NCBI GenBank assembly: GCA_028753945.1
Contig: JAPNXP010000017.1
Span: 1,798,001 to 1,862,000, forward strand
From: Hexactinellida sp. DTS-2022
Taxonomy: Eukaryota; Porifera; Hexactinellida
Direction: 5' to 3'
DNA length: 64,000 bases
Of the stretch, positions 26,001 through 41,000 are shown piece by piece. Position 1 is the first letter of the stretch, and the number at the start of each line of letters is the position of its first letter. Under the pieces are notes generated by a model. The model had not been told where the DNA came from and searched no databases. It saw nothing but the letters and a program-made list of their open reading frames with translations. Position numbers and translations under genes: made by a program.

Positions 26001-29000
26001 GGAAAATTTTAATTTAGGAGCGCGAAAATTTGGAATCTTCTCCTATACCGTAACATTAATATGTGATTTAGGCGTATGAAAATAGGATCAGACCAGGATT
26101 AGGAGCGTATTTACAAATGGCTGTATAATACACTGTAAATAGGACTTGTAATGACCTGGATTGACAAGTCGTTTTAGCACTTTGTCAATTGGAGTCTTGA
26201 ATACATCAAATGTAACCTCCTTAACGATTCCAAAGAACGTTTCCCTGTCCTTATTGTCGACCAGTCTGTCGTAGAATACTCGGTACACTTCGTGAATCCA
26301 CAGCCGCGTTAGCTTGTCTCCCTCGCTACCCATTAGGTTCTTAGGAATGAGCAGAGTCCCGAATATAACACGAGAAAAATCCCTTAGATTGAACACGTAG
26401 TGAGACTTGGTTGGAGTTGGGAGGAAGTTGTCAACAGACGCTTTGTAGAGATTCAGTGTGGCTTGCACCATCACCTATCAGGAAATGCATTTACACTATT
26501 TGCCTGTAACAATACAGTAGAACCTCGTTAGTACGAACACGGTTAATACGACCCTTCAAAGCCTTTTCAATACAAATGATATTGGTTAATACGAATTACG
26601 GGTAAGGCAATCGCATTTGACGGTCCCCTAGTGTTCGTACTAACGAGGTTCTACAGTAGTTCGTAACTACCTTAGACAACCGAAGATATATTGTCTCATA
26701 GCCCTTGTTGAAGTGCCAGTCTGTAATACTAGTGAAGATCTTCATCAGAGCAGCATCATCGAACGACTCTATCCCGATAACATTAAAATGTCGCGTCACC
26801 CTGCCACTAATGTTATTCCTACTCCCCCCAGGCGGGCCCATAGCCGACACTAGCATAACATCCTCATGGATATGTAGCTTGGAAGTGTCCTTAAGATCGT
26901 ACCAATGCTTATTATCCAACCATTGTCTGAGTAGCTCTAGGGGGGGCTGGGCCCCGTAAAACTCCTTCTGTGGCATATTCAAATCATCTACGAACACAAC
27001 ACAGAATTTCTCCACCGGGGGTCCGTATACTCCCTTCCTTCTCCTGTCGAGTTTGGACATAATAATGTCCTGCGTCTGGTTGGCAGAGGTCCTGGCAGAG
27101 AAGTTGACTACGTTGGGGATGTAGGTCTTTGGGAGCTTCATCAGGTATTGGTTTGAAATGGCGGATTTTCCAGTTCCTAAAATAAATTATAAAACACAAA
27201 AAGTATACAGTCAACTCCCGTTATAACGAAGTCGGATATAACGAAATACCCGCTTACACAAAATTGAAATTTTCCCCTAGGCCTAGAGCACTAAATGTAT
27301 TAATTATCATTCGCTTATAACGAATATCCGGATAACGAAGGAATTTACAGGTCCCAAGCACTTCTATATAACGAGAGTTGACTGTATTTATAGCTTTTAT
27401 AACTCCTAACCTGTGGGGCCCACAAACAGCAGCGGAACTTTGTGTGTAATGAAATTGTTGAGAAAGTATTTCTGCATTGCAGTCTGTACGGTTTCTACGA
27501 TAATCTCGTTAGCCTTCATGTTAGCAGGGAAGTTGCCAGCCTCTCTGTCTATGAGGTCTTCCCAGGTGGACCACTGCCCAGTGGAGGTATTCCTCAGTTC
27601 GTAGAAATAATCAAATATTATTCCTCTCTCGGGAAACATGTTGCTCTTAGTTATTTTAATTCTCTTGGGTCGCGGGAACTCTTGGTTTGTGCCTGAAACT
27701 AGAGTTCGGAAGAAAGGATCAAATATTCTCTGAGAATCTCCGTTTAGAGTGCCAGCAATGCTCCACACTAGCGAGAACAAGAACAGATTCTGTATAAGAA
27801 TAGCCGAGAGCTCGTGAGGGCTCCGCTCCCCAATACCCCGCCAGGTCTCGACCAGGCAGTGGAACAGATGAATGAGAGAGTTAACCAAATGTAGTACGGA
27901 TGTGGAAACGAACTGTTTGCATTTGTGGCTGATAAAATGGTAACAGGGGTCTGTTAACCATTCAAAAAGGTCCTTAATCAGATTCTTATACTGGTCTTCT
28001 CCATTCTCGACATCTAGCCAGAGAATCGTGTCGTGGTTGAGATAAGACTCTACCAAGGGTCGCCAGCCCAGACGCAGTGGCTCCAGGAATATCATTCCAC
28101 AGCGAGAAACGGTTGCCGGGGAAGCGACCTCCAAATCTTCTGGTTCGAATATTAAATTCATCTTTTGACTCATTTGGATGATCTCACCTGAAGAGTACAT
28201 TATAATTTGTTATCCAATCCATGGTACGAATCATATAATACAGTAGAACCTCGTTATTACGAACAAGGTTAATACGAATTTCCGGATAAGACGAACAAAC
28301 AATTCCACAAATCAGGTTCCTATAACGTCTATTCAATGGGTATTACTCTGGTTACTACGAACTCCGGATAAAGCGAACAGATTTTACCGTCCGTTGGTGT
28401 TCGTATTAACGAGGTTCTACTGTACGTTATTACTCACCACTCATGAGACACAGCTTCTTATTGTCATCCAGTACAGTATTCATATTCTCGATCCACAGTG
28501 CGTCTACAGGTCCGTCGAACACGAGCCACTTTCTATTCTCGTCCTGAGTGGAGGCCATGGCTCTGAATATGTTGGCCAGGACCCCGTCAGACCACTCGTG
28601 GGACACGGGATCAAACTTGCCGTACAGTTGTCCCATGTTGATGGACTTTGGGTTTATAATAGCGAAGTCTACTTTGGCTTCCTCCATCATTCCACTCTCG
28701 CAGAGCTCGCCTAGAGTGTCCGCTAGGACCTGCCAAGCGGAGGATTTGCCTCCCATCGCTTCTCCCACGATCATAAACCCGTGACGCACCAACATCATCT
28801 CGTATATCTGATCCACTTTGTCGATGAAGAACTGAACAGGCTGCAGGTTCTTCCGAGCGATGGCGTCTATCAGGAAACTGTGCAGTGTCTGCAGAGAATA
28901 ATAGGAACCGTTTGTATAACTACAGTGTTATAGTTAGTACAGTAGAACCTCGTTAATACGAACATCATTTCAGTTCCCTCCAAAGCCTTTTCAAAATATA

Positions 29001-32000
29001 AATCACACCCGGTTAAGGAGTACAAGTACAGTGAATGACAGTTATAAGAACATCGTCGGGAACTGCATATAATGTTCTTATAACCGGTGTTCTTATATCC
29101 GACATATACTGTACTTATTTGACGGTCCCTTGGTGACGTATTAACGAGGCTCTATTGTATTAGGAAACAGTACTTCGTAATCAGGAGGTGGGAGAGCAAC
29201 GCCTGGGAACAAGTCTCCGACTATTCCCTCGAAGAGAGGGACGTCTTGCGATAGGAACTTAGGCAGATTTACATCCACAATAGCTCTCAGCATAAGTTCG
29301 GACTCGTCATCGTCAGGGTACTTTAATTTGAGATTCCCAGCAGCTGTTAGCACAGATTTAACTGCCCGCATTCCTGCAAGAATTGCACATGTATAATACA
29401 GTGGATACTGGATATAAGAACATCGTCGGGAACTGCATATAGTGTTCTTATAACCGGTATAAATTATACAGGGTATATGGAAACGGTTTTCCAATATAAT
29501 GTTCTTATAACCGGTGATCTTATATCAGGTATCTACTGTATAACCTATAGCCATATAAAGCAGTGATTACCGTAGTCATAATGGTGCTGAGATGACAGCT
29601 GTTCCGAACACAGCTTGTACGTGGCTACAATCTTGTGAGCCAAACTCCTCGCTGCTACGAACCCCATTGAGTAGAGCATGATCTCTCCAATCATTGCATA
29701 GTCCGGCACCATCATAGCAACCGTCCTGAACAGAACCTAACAGGTGCATTTGAATACGCTGTACAGTCAGGTTATCTTATTATGAACATTCAAGGGACCA
29801 ACTTAGTTCATAATTGAGAGACTTTGTAATAAGCGACTCAACTTAATACAAACCCTATTTAAGTTGTTTAAATGGTGTTGTTCATAATAAAAGTTCTTCA
29901 TATTAAGCAGACGAAAAGTTTTCACAATAACCAGACTTGGCTATATTTATTATAAGAACGTTTGCACTATGTGCTACCTTTAGATTGTCTGGCAGCTCCT
30001 GTCTGCCTGCATACCCGGGGTTCATAGTTATGAACACAGTGCATGTACAGTCCAGGGTAAGCTCTGTGCCCTCAAACACGAATATCTTCAGTTTCTGCTG
30101 TACCGCCATTTGGATAGTTAGGATTTGTTGCGCAATCACAGAGAGCACCTCTAAGTCGATTCGGTTAAACTCGTCAAAGCAAGACCAGGCCCCCGCCTGA
30201 GCCAGCCCCTTGAAGAACTTTCCCATCGCTTTATAGTCCAGACCGTCCGAGCAGTTGAACACCACGCACTGCTTGGCTACGGCCTTGGCGAGATCCTTAC
30301 AAGTCTCGGTTTTACCAGTGCCTAGATAAACCCACTTATTATGCAACGTTTGTGACCAGCAATGCTTTCTATTAATTATAGATATAAAGTAATACAACAC
30401 ATTTAAAATTATAGGATTTATCATAGAGTCAGTGATTATTAACTTAGAAATTAAACTGTAATTTGAAATACTATTTTGTAATACATCACACTGAAAGAAA
30501 GTAATCAACTTGTTGCTACATATAATATTGACATTACTAGGCAGGATGTTACCGTGTATTAACTAAGAAGGAATAAATAAATGTATAATTACCAGCAGGC
30601 CCCTCTGGGGCTCCCCCCAGATTCAGTTTCAGAGCTCCCATTAGAGTTCTGTAGCACCTGTCTGTAAGTGGAGTTATAACCAGTCTACCGGAGTTACCTA
30701 ATTGAGAGAGTTAATGAAACCTGTAAGGAAAGTTTGGTAAATTAATTAACAAACCTAGGTACTCGTATCCATACTGCACCTCAGTAGTTATCATTCTAAC
30801 GAACACAAGCTCATCGTAGTAGTAATACCGCAGCTGACTGATCCATTGGAAGTCGTTGGAGCTGGAAACGTTACTATTTACCAGCTGTTGTACTGTGTCA
30901 CGCGCGTGCACGTCAATAACTGTCAGGGCTCCGAGCGTGATGCGTGTCATGGTCGGGAGTTTCCCTCGCACCTGTGACAGAGGTGTGAGAATTAATCATT
31001 TTTAAAATCTGATTTAAATTAAAAAATCCGGGGATTTTTTAAAATTAAGATTTTCATCAACCCTGGAAGTAACAACAACCGTGAAGGTCACGCAACAACA
31101 TGCTAAATCCTGTAGAATTTCAAAAGGAAGTTATGGTAATTATTTTATGAAGAGACTCTAAGTTGCAAATTATACAAATTTCAAATTACTTGGAAGTACA
31201 TTGCACAACATGCTGCATGCTGCACTTGCTTGTGTAGTATAGAATGACCTAAACAAATAACTAATTTCCTTATCATTAATTCGAACTTAATTGCTATCGA
31301 AAGTTTAATGTTGGTAGATAAAGAAACATAACCCACTACCACTTGGTTAATTGATTGAGACACAAGTTTGCTAAGCTTATTTTATGCTCCCACATCAACT
31401 ACAGTACCACAGACAGGACACAACCCTAGGAGTAGCATAGTATAGTAGGCAGGTGAGATGGCGAGACACAGAGAGATACACAACTTGGATGCGGATGATA
31501 TGTATGATTACGATGATGACTATGAATACTACGGAGAGGAATCCTATTCGGCACCGGCTAGCAAAACGAATATCAGCGGCAACAGCACTAATAGTGGGGC
31601 TAAGACAGGTAGCGGGGGCGGTGGCAAGAAGAGGAAGAAGAAGAAGCAGACGGGGGGAGCGAAACAAGAGGATAAACAAGTTGTACATAAAGCTGCAACA
31701 ACAACAAAAGTTAGCACAAGGTAGTATAGACTATGTTATTAGTAATTATTTGAAAATTTGATTATTTTAGTTTGTATCAAAAATATATTAATTTGTTGTG
31801 TAGCAGTGGAGCAGAACAACAGAAAGATATAAATCCCGAATCTACAGGTAGGATATTATAATTATCAGGAATAACAATCCTCTTCCTAATTACCCTTTAG
31901 AAACAATCAATGAGAAGTTGAAAGTAATTTCTATAAATTCAGAAAAATCTGATTTACAGACAAAAATAGATAAAAACGAATCTCCAGTTTTACAAAACAA

Positions 32001-35000
32001 GACCTCTGCTAAGAAGAAAAGTATTATAGAGGATATCACGAAGCAACACTCAGCACAACCCGAGGTTAACCTTGTGGTGATAGGACATGTAGACTCAGGC
32101 AAGAGTACACTCATGGGGCATCTGCTGTACAAGTTAGGGAGTGTTAACAAGAAACAAATGAGGAAGTTCGAACACGAGTCTAAATCTATGGGGAAAGGAT
32201 CTTTTGCGTATGCCTGGGTAAATATACTATAAACTACATTAGACTCTCGTTAATAGGAACACGGATAAGGCGAAATATCGGTTAATGAAACTTGGAGTCC
32301 AAAATATTACAAAATTTGTATTGCGGTCAATGGTGTCCACAGAATGTCAAATATTTGCTATCGGGGGTGCACGGTTGAAAAAGGTTGGGAATCGCTGAGA
32401 TTTATTAAGGAATACAAAGTTTAAAACCCTAGCTTATACAAATGCATACAAGTGACTCCGATTAATACGAACTTTTGGGTAATACGGCTTAATGTTAGTA
32501 TTAACGAGTGTGTACTGCAGGGTTGTTTGATTTAAATCAAGTGATTTAAATCATTGATTTAAATCATGATTTAAATCAAAAATCTGATTTTAATCAAAGA
32601 AGTCTGATTTAAATCAAAAAGTCGGACTTTTTTGATTTAAATCAAGACTTTTTTGATTTAAATCAGATTTTTTATGTCTATTGTTTTTTTCGAAAAGAAA
32701 AGAAATACATTGATAATGAGTCAAATTACATTGATAATGAGTCACTAATAATGTAATTAATCTATTAGCCAAAGAATATACGCCAGTGTGATATAGATTG
32801 CAAAAAAAAACAATTAAAATCAAAATTCTGATTTAAATCAAAAAAATCTGATTTAAATCAAAAAAATCTGATTTAAATCAAAAAAATCGGATTTTTTTGA
32901 TTTTTTTAAAAAAATCATGATTTTTATCAACCCTGGTGTACTGACATAAGGCCTGTTAGCAACGCAGCTTAACTGTTAGCACACAGCTTAACTAGGTTCT
33001 AGACGAACAGGGAGAAGAGAGGGAGAGGGGAATAACCGTAGACGTGGCTATGAAGAGTTTCTACACCGAGCATAGGAAAGTGACTCTACTGGACGCCCCG
33101 GGTCACAAGGACTTCATAGCTAATATGATAGCAGGGGCGGCCCAGGCGGATCTAGCTATTCTGGTAAGAGTAATATAGCAGTCCTATTAAGTATAATAGC
33201 TATACAGTAGTTAGTATCAACACCCGAATAACAATCTCACTACAGTTCAGTGTGTTTAGCTCTCACTGTCTTGTTTTCCCTCCCCGGTTCTAGTTTGTAT
33301 GGAGTCTAGTGTGTCTTCCATTTTCTGTAAAACGTCCGCACAGTCCGATTCAAAGCCGCGTATCTTTTCAAGGAAGAACGGATCGAACTTAGTGACCAGG
33401 TCTATATTAAGTTTGTAGCAGTTGAGCTGCGCTGACATTATGCGCTCCTCTATTCCCTTCAGTTCTTTGGAGAGCTCTTCTAGTTTAGTTAGCTCTTGGT
33501 TGTAGTTTAGGGGCTGCGGCTCTTTGCATTTCATAATCGGTTGTATTGTGAGGGAGTCAGATAGGGGGTGCATCCTAGTGCTGTCACTCGTCGGCTTGCG
33601 AAAGGAATCCATTTCAGAAAAAGAGATTAACTTAGTTCCAAATTATATAAATCCAGATACCTATGCATATATGTACAGAACAAAGCGAATGTTTTTCAGT
33701 TGCAACTCAATGTACTGATTATGTACTTAGGTAATAGACGCCGTAAAAGGAGCGTTTGAAGCGGGATTCGATCTCGGCGGACAGACAAGGGAACACGCTC
33801 TGTTGGTTAAATCCCTCGGAATATCCAAGCTAATCGTAGCCGTTAACAAGATGGAACAATGGGAATGGGAATGGGAGCGGTTCAAAGAAATATTAGACAA
33901 GTTGACACCTTACCTAAATCAAATTGGATTCGAAGTAAGGAATTTATATATTACATAACTCAATAATGTGACCGATTAATGGTAGGATAAAGATCTCCAT
34001 TTCATACCGATAAGCGGTCTAGAAGGTATTAATCTGGTGGAGAGAGTCTCACTCATAAAGTGGTATAAGGGGAATAGTCTTATCGAGTGTATCGATACAA
34101 TAGAACCGCCAACGAGATCTGTAGAGAAGCCCCTGAGGTAAACAGTTACAGTAGAACTCGGTTAGTACGTGCCCCCTCGGGAGAGAAAGATTAGTATGTA
34201 TTATACAAGTGTACGTACTAACCGAGTAGAACACTACATAGAGATACATATAAATTGACACACTTTGTTTATGCAAGTTAGTACGCAATAAGCCGAAGTA
34301 CGTACTAAACCAGGTACGTATTAACCGAGTTCTACTGTATTCAATACGAATAAGTTAATGCGGGTTTATAGATTCTGTGTGTCTGGAGTTAACCAAGTGG
34401 GAGGCAGCATACACTTATCGGGGAGAGTTGAGACCGGATATTTCCAGACAGGAGACAAGCTGTTGGTTCTACCGTCCGGCCAGACCGGTGTGGTTAGGAG
34501 CATTCTGCTGCATGAAGAGACAGCGCAGGGGGCCATGGCAGGTTCTAATGTCGAGGTTGTATTAGCAAAGATTGATCCTACCGATTTATGGTAAGGAAAT
34601 ACAGTAGAACCTCGTTAATACGAACACCAACGGACGGTAAAAATTGTTCGCTTTATCCGGAGTTCGTATTAACCGGAGTAATACGCATTGAATAGCCATT
34701 GGAGGGACCAAATTTTGTGGAACTTTGTTCGTCTTATCTGGAAATTCGTATTAACCGTGTTCGTACTAACGAGGTTCTACTATAGTTGCTATTGTAGGTA
34801 GTTGTAATTAATATCACTATAGTGTAGGCAGTGTACTGTGCCCCCTACTTAGCCCGATACCAGTCGCTATACTAATCACAGCTAAGATCGTTGTACTGAA
34901 CACAGAGAGGGCGATCACAAGGGGGTACACTGTTGAGCTGTACTACCAAACTGTATGCGAGTCTGCTACGATAAGTAACCTGATAACTCAAGTACACAAG

Positions 35001-38000
35001 TCATCAGGAGAGGTCAGTTAAATTCCTGGTATCCAACAAGTAACTATGGCCTAGGGTGGTTTGTACTTTATATTATTCAAGTGGTCACCGCATGATTAAA
35101 CTAGACATGTGTGTAGGTAATAAAGCAGAGACCGAAGGCCCTTCCCAGAAACAGCTCTGGAGTTGTGGAGATCGAACCGATGCGAGCTATCTGCGTGGAA
35201 ACATTCGGAGACTGCAAGGAGCTCGGCAGAATAGCTCTGAGAAGCAATGGGAAGACAGTGGCTGTTGGTATCATAGTCGGTATCACACAGAAGGAGTCTT
35301 AATTAGACAATAGGAATGCAATTAGGAAAATAGTATTATATTTCTGAGAATTGTAGTTTGTAATATCAAAATTAGTATTATATTTCTGAGAATTGTAATT
35401 TGTAATATCAAAATTAGTATTATATTTCTGAGAATTGTAGTTTGTAGTATTAAAATGTATGAACTTACCTTGGTAACGATATCTTCTATCTGCAATGAAC
35501 AGACCTTGGCATATTCAATTAACCCATTTGGTTGCTTGAAAGCCTCTGTAACTTCATCTGTCCAGTAGATAGAGCTAGCGGCGATTACGACCTATAATAT
35601 CATTATTTATTTATTTATTAATTTAATTGCAGATAGTATAGTAATTTAAACCATAGTAAAATGTATTTTATTAATAGGATTTACTTGTATACCAAACAAT
35701 ACCTTTCAATCTAAAAAAACCCTGCTTCGAAAAGGTGTGTTTTGATGCTAAAAAGTGCATTAAATGACATTTTAAAAGGTGTTGGCCAATATAAGTAATT
35801 CCATAGCTATGTTAACTCCTAATTAATAGTAATACAACAAAGCTCTTATTCAGGTTAGAATTGAACACCCCTATAATAAGTAATTGAATCAATGGGAGTG
35901 TTTTGAATTTGGCAACTATAGGGGTTTAACGAAACGATTACATAAGCATATTACCTGACCAGGCCATTCAGTGACCCATGTAGTTCTCTTAGTTTTGGGA
36001 TAAGCCTCCACTGATTGGGCTAGCACATCCTTCATACTTCTTATCATTGTTAGTTGTACCTGCATTAGCCATTTCTCGACCATCCCCTTCGCGTCAGCCG
36101 GAACGATTTTGTTAGAGAAAGGCACCTGTTCCTTTTCAGAGCTGACCATGCCTCTGATTTCCATGTTCTCATTGAAATTGAGTTTGGCAATTCCTTCGAA
36201 ACATTTCTTCAAGTGAGGTTGTACTCTGAGCGGGTCTTTGGTCTCAGAGAGAATCTCAAGCAATTCGTCATTCGACAAAAAGAAAAACCTAACGAATATT
36301 TGTAATACAGTAGAACCTAGTTAGTACGAACACGGTTAATATGAAATTCTTGTTAATACGAATACTATTTCAGTCCCCTTAAAATCCTTGTCAATTCAAA
36401 AAGTTAATACGAATTCTGAATAAGTCAAACGCATTTTGACGGTCCACTCGTGTTCGTACTAACGAGGTTCTACTGTATAAACATAATCATTAATAATGGC
36501 TCAATACGTACCTAGGAAAGAACAGTCTTTTCTTCTCCAGATAGTCATTCAAACCTTTCTGTATTTCCTCGAGTAGGCTGTTAGAATCCATCAAACGCTC
36601 TAGCATGTTATTCTGCGCTGTGGCCACTAATACATGCGTATCCTCCACCTACGATATTAGGCAATAAATACACACAAAAGTTGATTAAATCATACTAAAG
36701 TTTGCAAATATGTACTCACAGCACTATCCATTATCTCTCTCCAATACTTATCCACAATTCCAAACTTTCTAGCTTCCTCTGGCATCTGAGCACAGATGTC
36801 CTCCGAACTGAAAATAGGTTCTAAGTACAGCCACGTGGCCTGGTACTTGAGCCAGTTGTCGAGAATCTTTTGGAGACGAACCAGTGTGTCTTGCCAGGCT
36901 CTGCACTCTTCCTCGAACGGACCAATAAATGGAGAACCTATTGTGGCAAGGTTAATGCATTTCCTATGTAGTGGTTCTTAACCTGGGGTCCACAATATCA
37001 CAAACTTTGTTTTTTGGTCAATGGGAGGGGGTCCACAAAAAGTTTGGTATTTGTATTAGGGGGTACACGGTTGAAAAAGTTTGGGAATCGCTTTCTTATT
37101 GGAAAATTAATATTATTGAGGCTGACATTCCATTGGTGGCATAATCAAATTTGCTAGCAAGTCAGCTAGAGTTGGCATTAGATTATGCAAGAATGTGTAC
37201 TCTCTTCCAACAGATTACATTATCTACACACGTGGATTAAAATTTCTTACACGAATCACTGCTATGTTATTGCAAAATTACTTACAGTATAACAAGGTAT
37301 GTTAGAATAATTATATATTACAGAAAATTCTTATTAAATGAAGTGCTAAACAGGATATGATATCATATGCAAAATAATATTATTAATTGTTTATTAGTTG
37401 GTATTTAGAGTGAATAATGACTTGTAAAAATATATTCGTAAAAATTAATCATTGAATTAAACCTCTAATTGTCTGTGTCTGCAACACATGATCATCTAAT
37501 TTAATTTGAATGTCGTCTATAGAAGATAGGATGGACACCCCCGTGTCTCTGTATGACGTCATAATAAACTCAATCTCTTCCCATTCCATCTTCATGTCCT
37601 TCATCTTTTTCTCAATCGTAGATTCCTTCGTAGCAATCTACAGAATCAGCAGATAATACAAGAATTATCTTAAATTAAAACATAAAGTAGAACCTCGTTA
37701 GTACGCCAAAATGTATTCGCCTTATCCGTAATTCGTATTAAGTATTAACCAATATCATTTCTATTGAGAAGGCTTTGAAGGGACTTAAATAGTGTTCGTA
37801 TTAACCGGAATTTCGTATTAACCGTGTTCGTACTAACGAGGTTCTACTGCAGTTATATTACCTGTGTTATTTCCTCTAACTGCTCTATGTATTTATCCAG
37901 TTCTAATTCTAGAATCTTGCTGAGGGGGGTACCAGGGGCTGGCTTCAAAGAGAATCCTACGACCTCGCTCATCTTATCCCAATGTCTGTCCCTCAGTCCG

Positions 38001-41000
38001 TGATAGCACACCACGTTAATTATAGGCAGGTAGTCCTTGAACTTATCCAGCTTCTGTTTGATTAGAGTAGCCGATCTCTTAGGGTTTGGGTGGTTTGCTA
38101 GTTGTCGGGACAATTTCAGCATCATCTGTAAGTACAGAATAAAATCGATTACCGTATTGAGAATAAGCGCCCCTATTGCTTTTGTGGGCCAAATTTATCC
38201 TCAATTTTTAAAAAAAATCCCTAAGTAACATTTTGGTTCTAATGGTTCTCAGTGACAGTAAACATACCATAGTTGCCAATGTAATTAACAGTTCAGTTAT
38301 CAATTAATATGTATTAATTTTATCATAGAAATGTCATTGTTAATGACCCGGCGCTTATTCGAAGCAATACGGTAATTATAAGACAAATAAAATACTTTTG
38401 TTTTATCATCCAACTCGTTCTGAATGCTTTGAGCGTCAAGATCTGAGAAGGGCCCGTTCAGCCATTTATCCTGCTGTGCGTAGAAGCTTATAGCAGTGCC
38501 CCAGAGAGTGTCGAAAGGCGCCTTGTCAACAAGCAGGGTCTGGCATAGCGGGAAGGGAGTCGCATTAAACTCTAAATAAACAACATTCATAAAATAGAAT
38601 ATTGGTTCTAGAGGTTCTTGTTCCTGTGGATCCCCGCAGATGAAAGGAAATGTAAATCCAGAATGCGAAAGCCTTATGACATAGTGGATGTATACAGGTT
38701 TTCATCTAGACTAAAATTTTGTGCGCCTAGATTTTGTTTGACCTCACTCACACGCGCCTAAGATGCTCTAATATTATTAAGTCTATAAGAGCACCTCTCG
38801 ATTTTCGCGCGCCTAGAAAAGTTTACTTTAAAATTACGCGCCTGGATGAAACTCTGGAGGTATCATTGTGTCCAGACAGGAAAACTGTCAGAAACCAAAT
38901 TGGGACTTTATTCCGGCCAAAGGAGACACACAAACAGCTATTTTAAACAAAATAATGGAAACTAGTGACAAATAGTCTCATTAGGAATAATCAAATCGGA
39001 TTACAGTAAACATTCAATATTTTTAGGATTTCCTGCCGTTAGATGGGTTACAACAAACAACTCCGAATTAAAATAAATTTAAGTTTCTGTAATTGCTTAT
39101 TAATTATAAATATACAGTGGCGTTCGCGTACGTAATAGCAAGTAGAATTTTGTACGAAATTTGCTTGTTAATAGGCGAACTTGCTAGTAGTAGGAACAAT
39201 GCTCGCTTGGGGACTGAAAATAATATTAGAGTATAGTTTAACATTCTTTTAATGATTAAAACTGATTCATACAGTTGAGAAGAGTGGTTACAACAGATAC
39301 TTACTTATATGATAATAGCTATAAATACAAATTCACAAAAAAGAGCAAATTTTCTTAGGCCTCTTAGTCTCAGGCGGATTTAAAATAGCAATGATAGATT
39401 CATCGAACACATCCTTGAGTCCCTTCTGAGTGAGAGCAGAGCACTCTACGTACGCGTAACAACCGCGAGACTTCATTTCTTTCGCGAGTCTGCCAGCTGA
39501 TTCATAAGAAACAGGTTTCTGTCTGATCTTAGCGAGGTGGTTTAGAGTGGCCACTTCATCCCGTCTGTCGCACTGCGTGCCGACTACAATGAATGGAGTC
39601 TTAGGGTTATGGTGGCGGATCTCTGGAATCCATTTCTCCTTCACATTCTCGAAGCTGGCTGGGTTAACTACGGAGAATGCGACGAGGAAAATATCTGTTT
39701 GTGGGTATGACAGAGGTCGGAGCCTATCGTAGTCTTCCTGGCCCGCGGTGTCGAACAGGCCTAGCGTGTAATTCTTGCCGGCTACTAATACGTTGACAGC
39801 ATAGTTGTCGAATACAGTGGGTACGTAATCACGAGGAAACATATTACGGGCATATGAGATTAGCATGCATGTTTTGCCAACAGCACCGTCGCCAACAACT
39901 ACACATTTTAGAGTACGATCGAAGTCATCCATTATTAGAAGAAGTGTTAATATTAAGTTGGATACCGAGTGAAGAATGCAATAACTCCGATTTAATCCTA
40001 TTTATATACGTTTGTTGAAACTATTGAGTATGGCACTAAATCCATATAGCAGGATACCTCCAATGGGGTATTGAGTTGCATGCTATTCAAACAGAGAAAA
40101 GTATTCTAAATATAACTTAATCTGCTAATATATATTTAGAGATTCTAATTTTTACAAGTTAATAAGGCCCAATTTAATATTTAATAATTATAGAATTTAA
40201 TTGTTGCTGATTATAGAAATTTAATCGTGCTGATTATAGAAAAAACACCATTCGTTCGTGTAAAAAATATGTAATTAGCATACGACACATTATTATGCAA
40301 TGACGCGCAATAGAAGTATTATTGAGAGACTTATGGATAGAATATTCGGGCTCTAGATTGCTAACTGAATTCTGAGACGAGACAAACTACATTAAATAGT
40401 TCCTAAGAGAAAATAATTAATTTCGTTAGAGATAAGCAAACTGTTATATTTCTCACTACTCTATCACTTCTAATTATTTGGTTCAATGTATTCGGAACAG
40501 CTGGGATCGGCGTGTGTCGTTACAAGCGCAGTGGCGTAAATTGAGTAAATTAGCCATATAATAATTAAGCCAATCAAAAAACAACTTTGTGCAAAAAGAA
40601 ATCGAAAAGTATAAATAAAGTGTGAAGTGCATAATGCTTATTAGTATTTGTAATTACGTGAATCGTGATGCCCTTACAAAACAACTGTCGGGCGGATATT
40701 AAGGTTATCCTAGTTGGAGATGAGCGGTCCGGTAAAACCTGTTTGCTAAAGCGATTAACAGAAGACAAGTTCTGTGAGACCCACAAGCCTACTCTATACG
40801 ACGAATTTGAAACTAAAATCCTTGTTAATTTTGGGAAACGAGAGTATAAGTTGAGTTTAGTTGAGTTAGGAGGAAGCAATGAGTTTGTAACGTATAGACA
40901 GTCTTGCTACGAATACGGCGAAGTTATACTAGTGTGCTTTTCAGTGGTGAGACCGTATGACATTCTAAATATCGGTTCGACGTGGCTACCGGAAATAGAG

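Larger units (their letters stand above)
22760..28187 (-). other. Dynein AAA3 and AAA4 exons (24-28)
   Basis: AAA3 has Walker A GPTGTGKS split across the 27411/27176 junction and Walker [15 protein letters not shown]4 has Walker [10 protein letters not shown], where Arg replaces the usual Lys as in many dyneins. Exon 25895-25715 ends at a GC donor, and the 2.3-kb intron after it holds the SLC18B1-like gene. Confidence 0.88.
28438..30971 (-). other. Dynein AAA1 and AAA2 exons (18-23)
   Basis: AAA1 is split between exons: its Walker A, GPAGTGKTE, spans the 30593/30321 junction, and Walker B is [10 protein letters not shown]. This is the main ATP-hydrolysing site of dynein. AAA2 carries GEAMGGKSS as Walker A in exon 28888-28438, with a Gly-Gly-Lys core typical of the inner-arm DNAH3/7/12 group. 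Confidence 0.88.
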
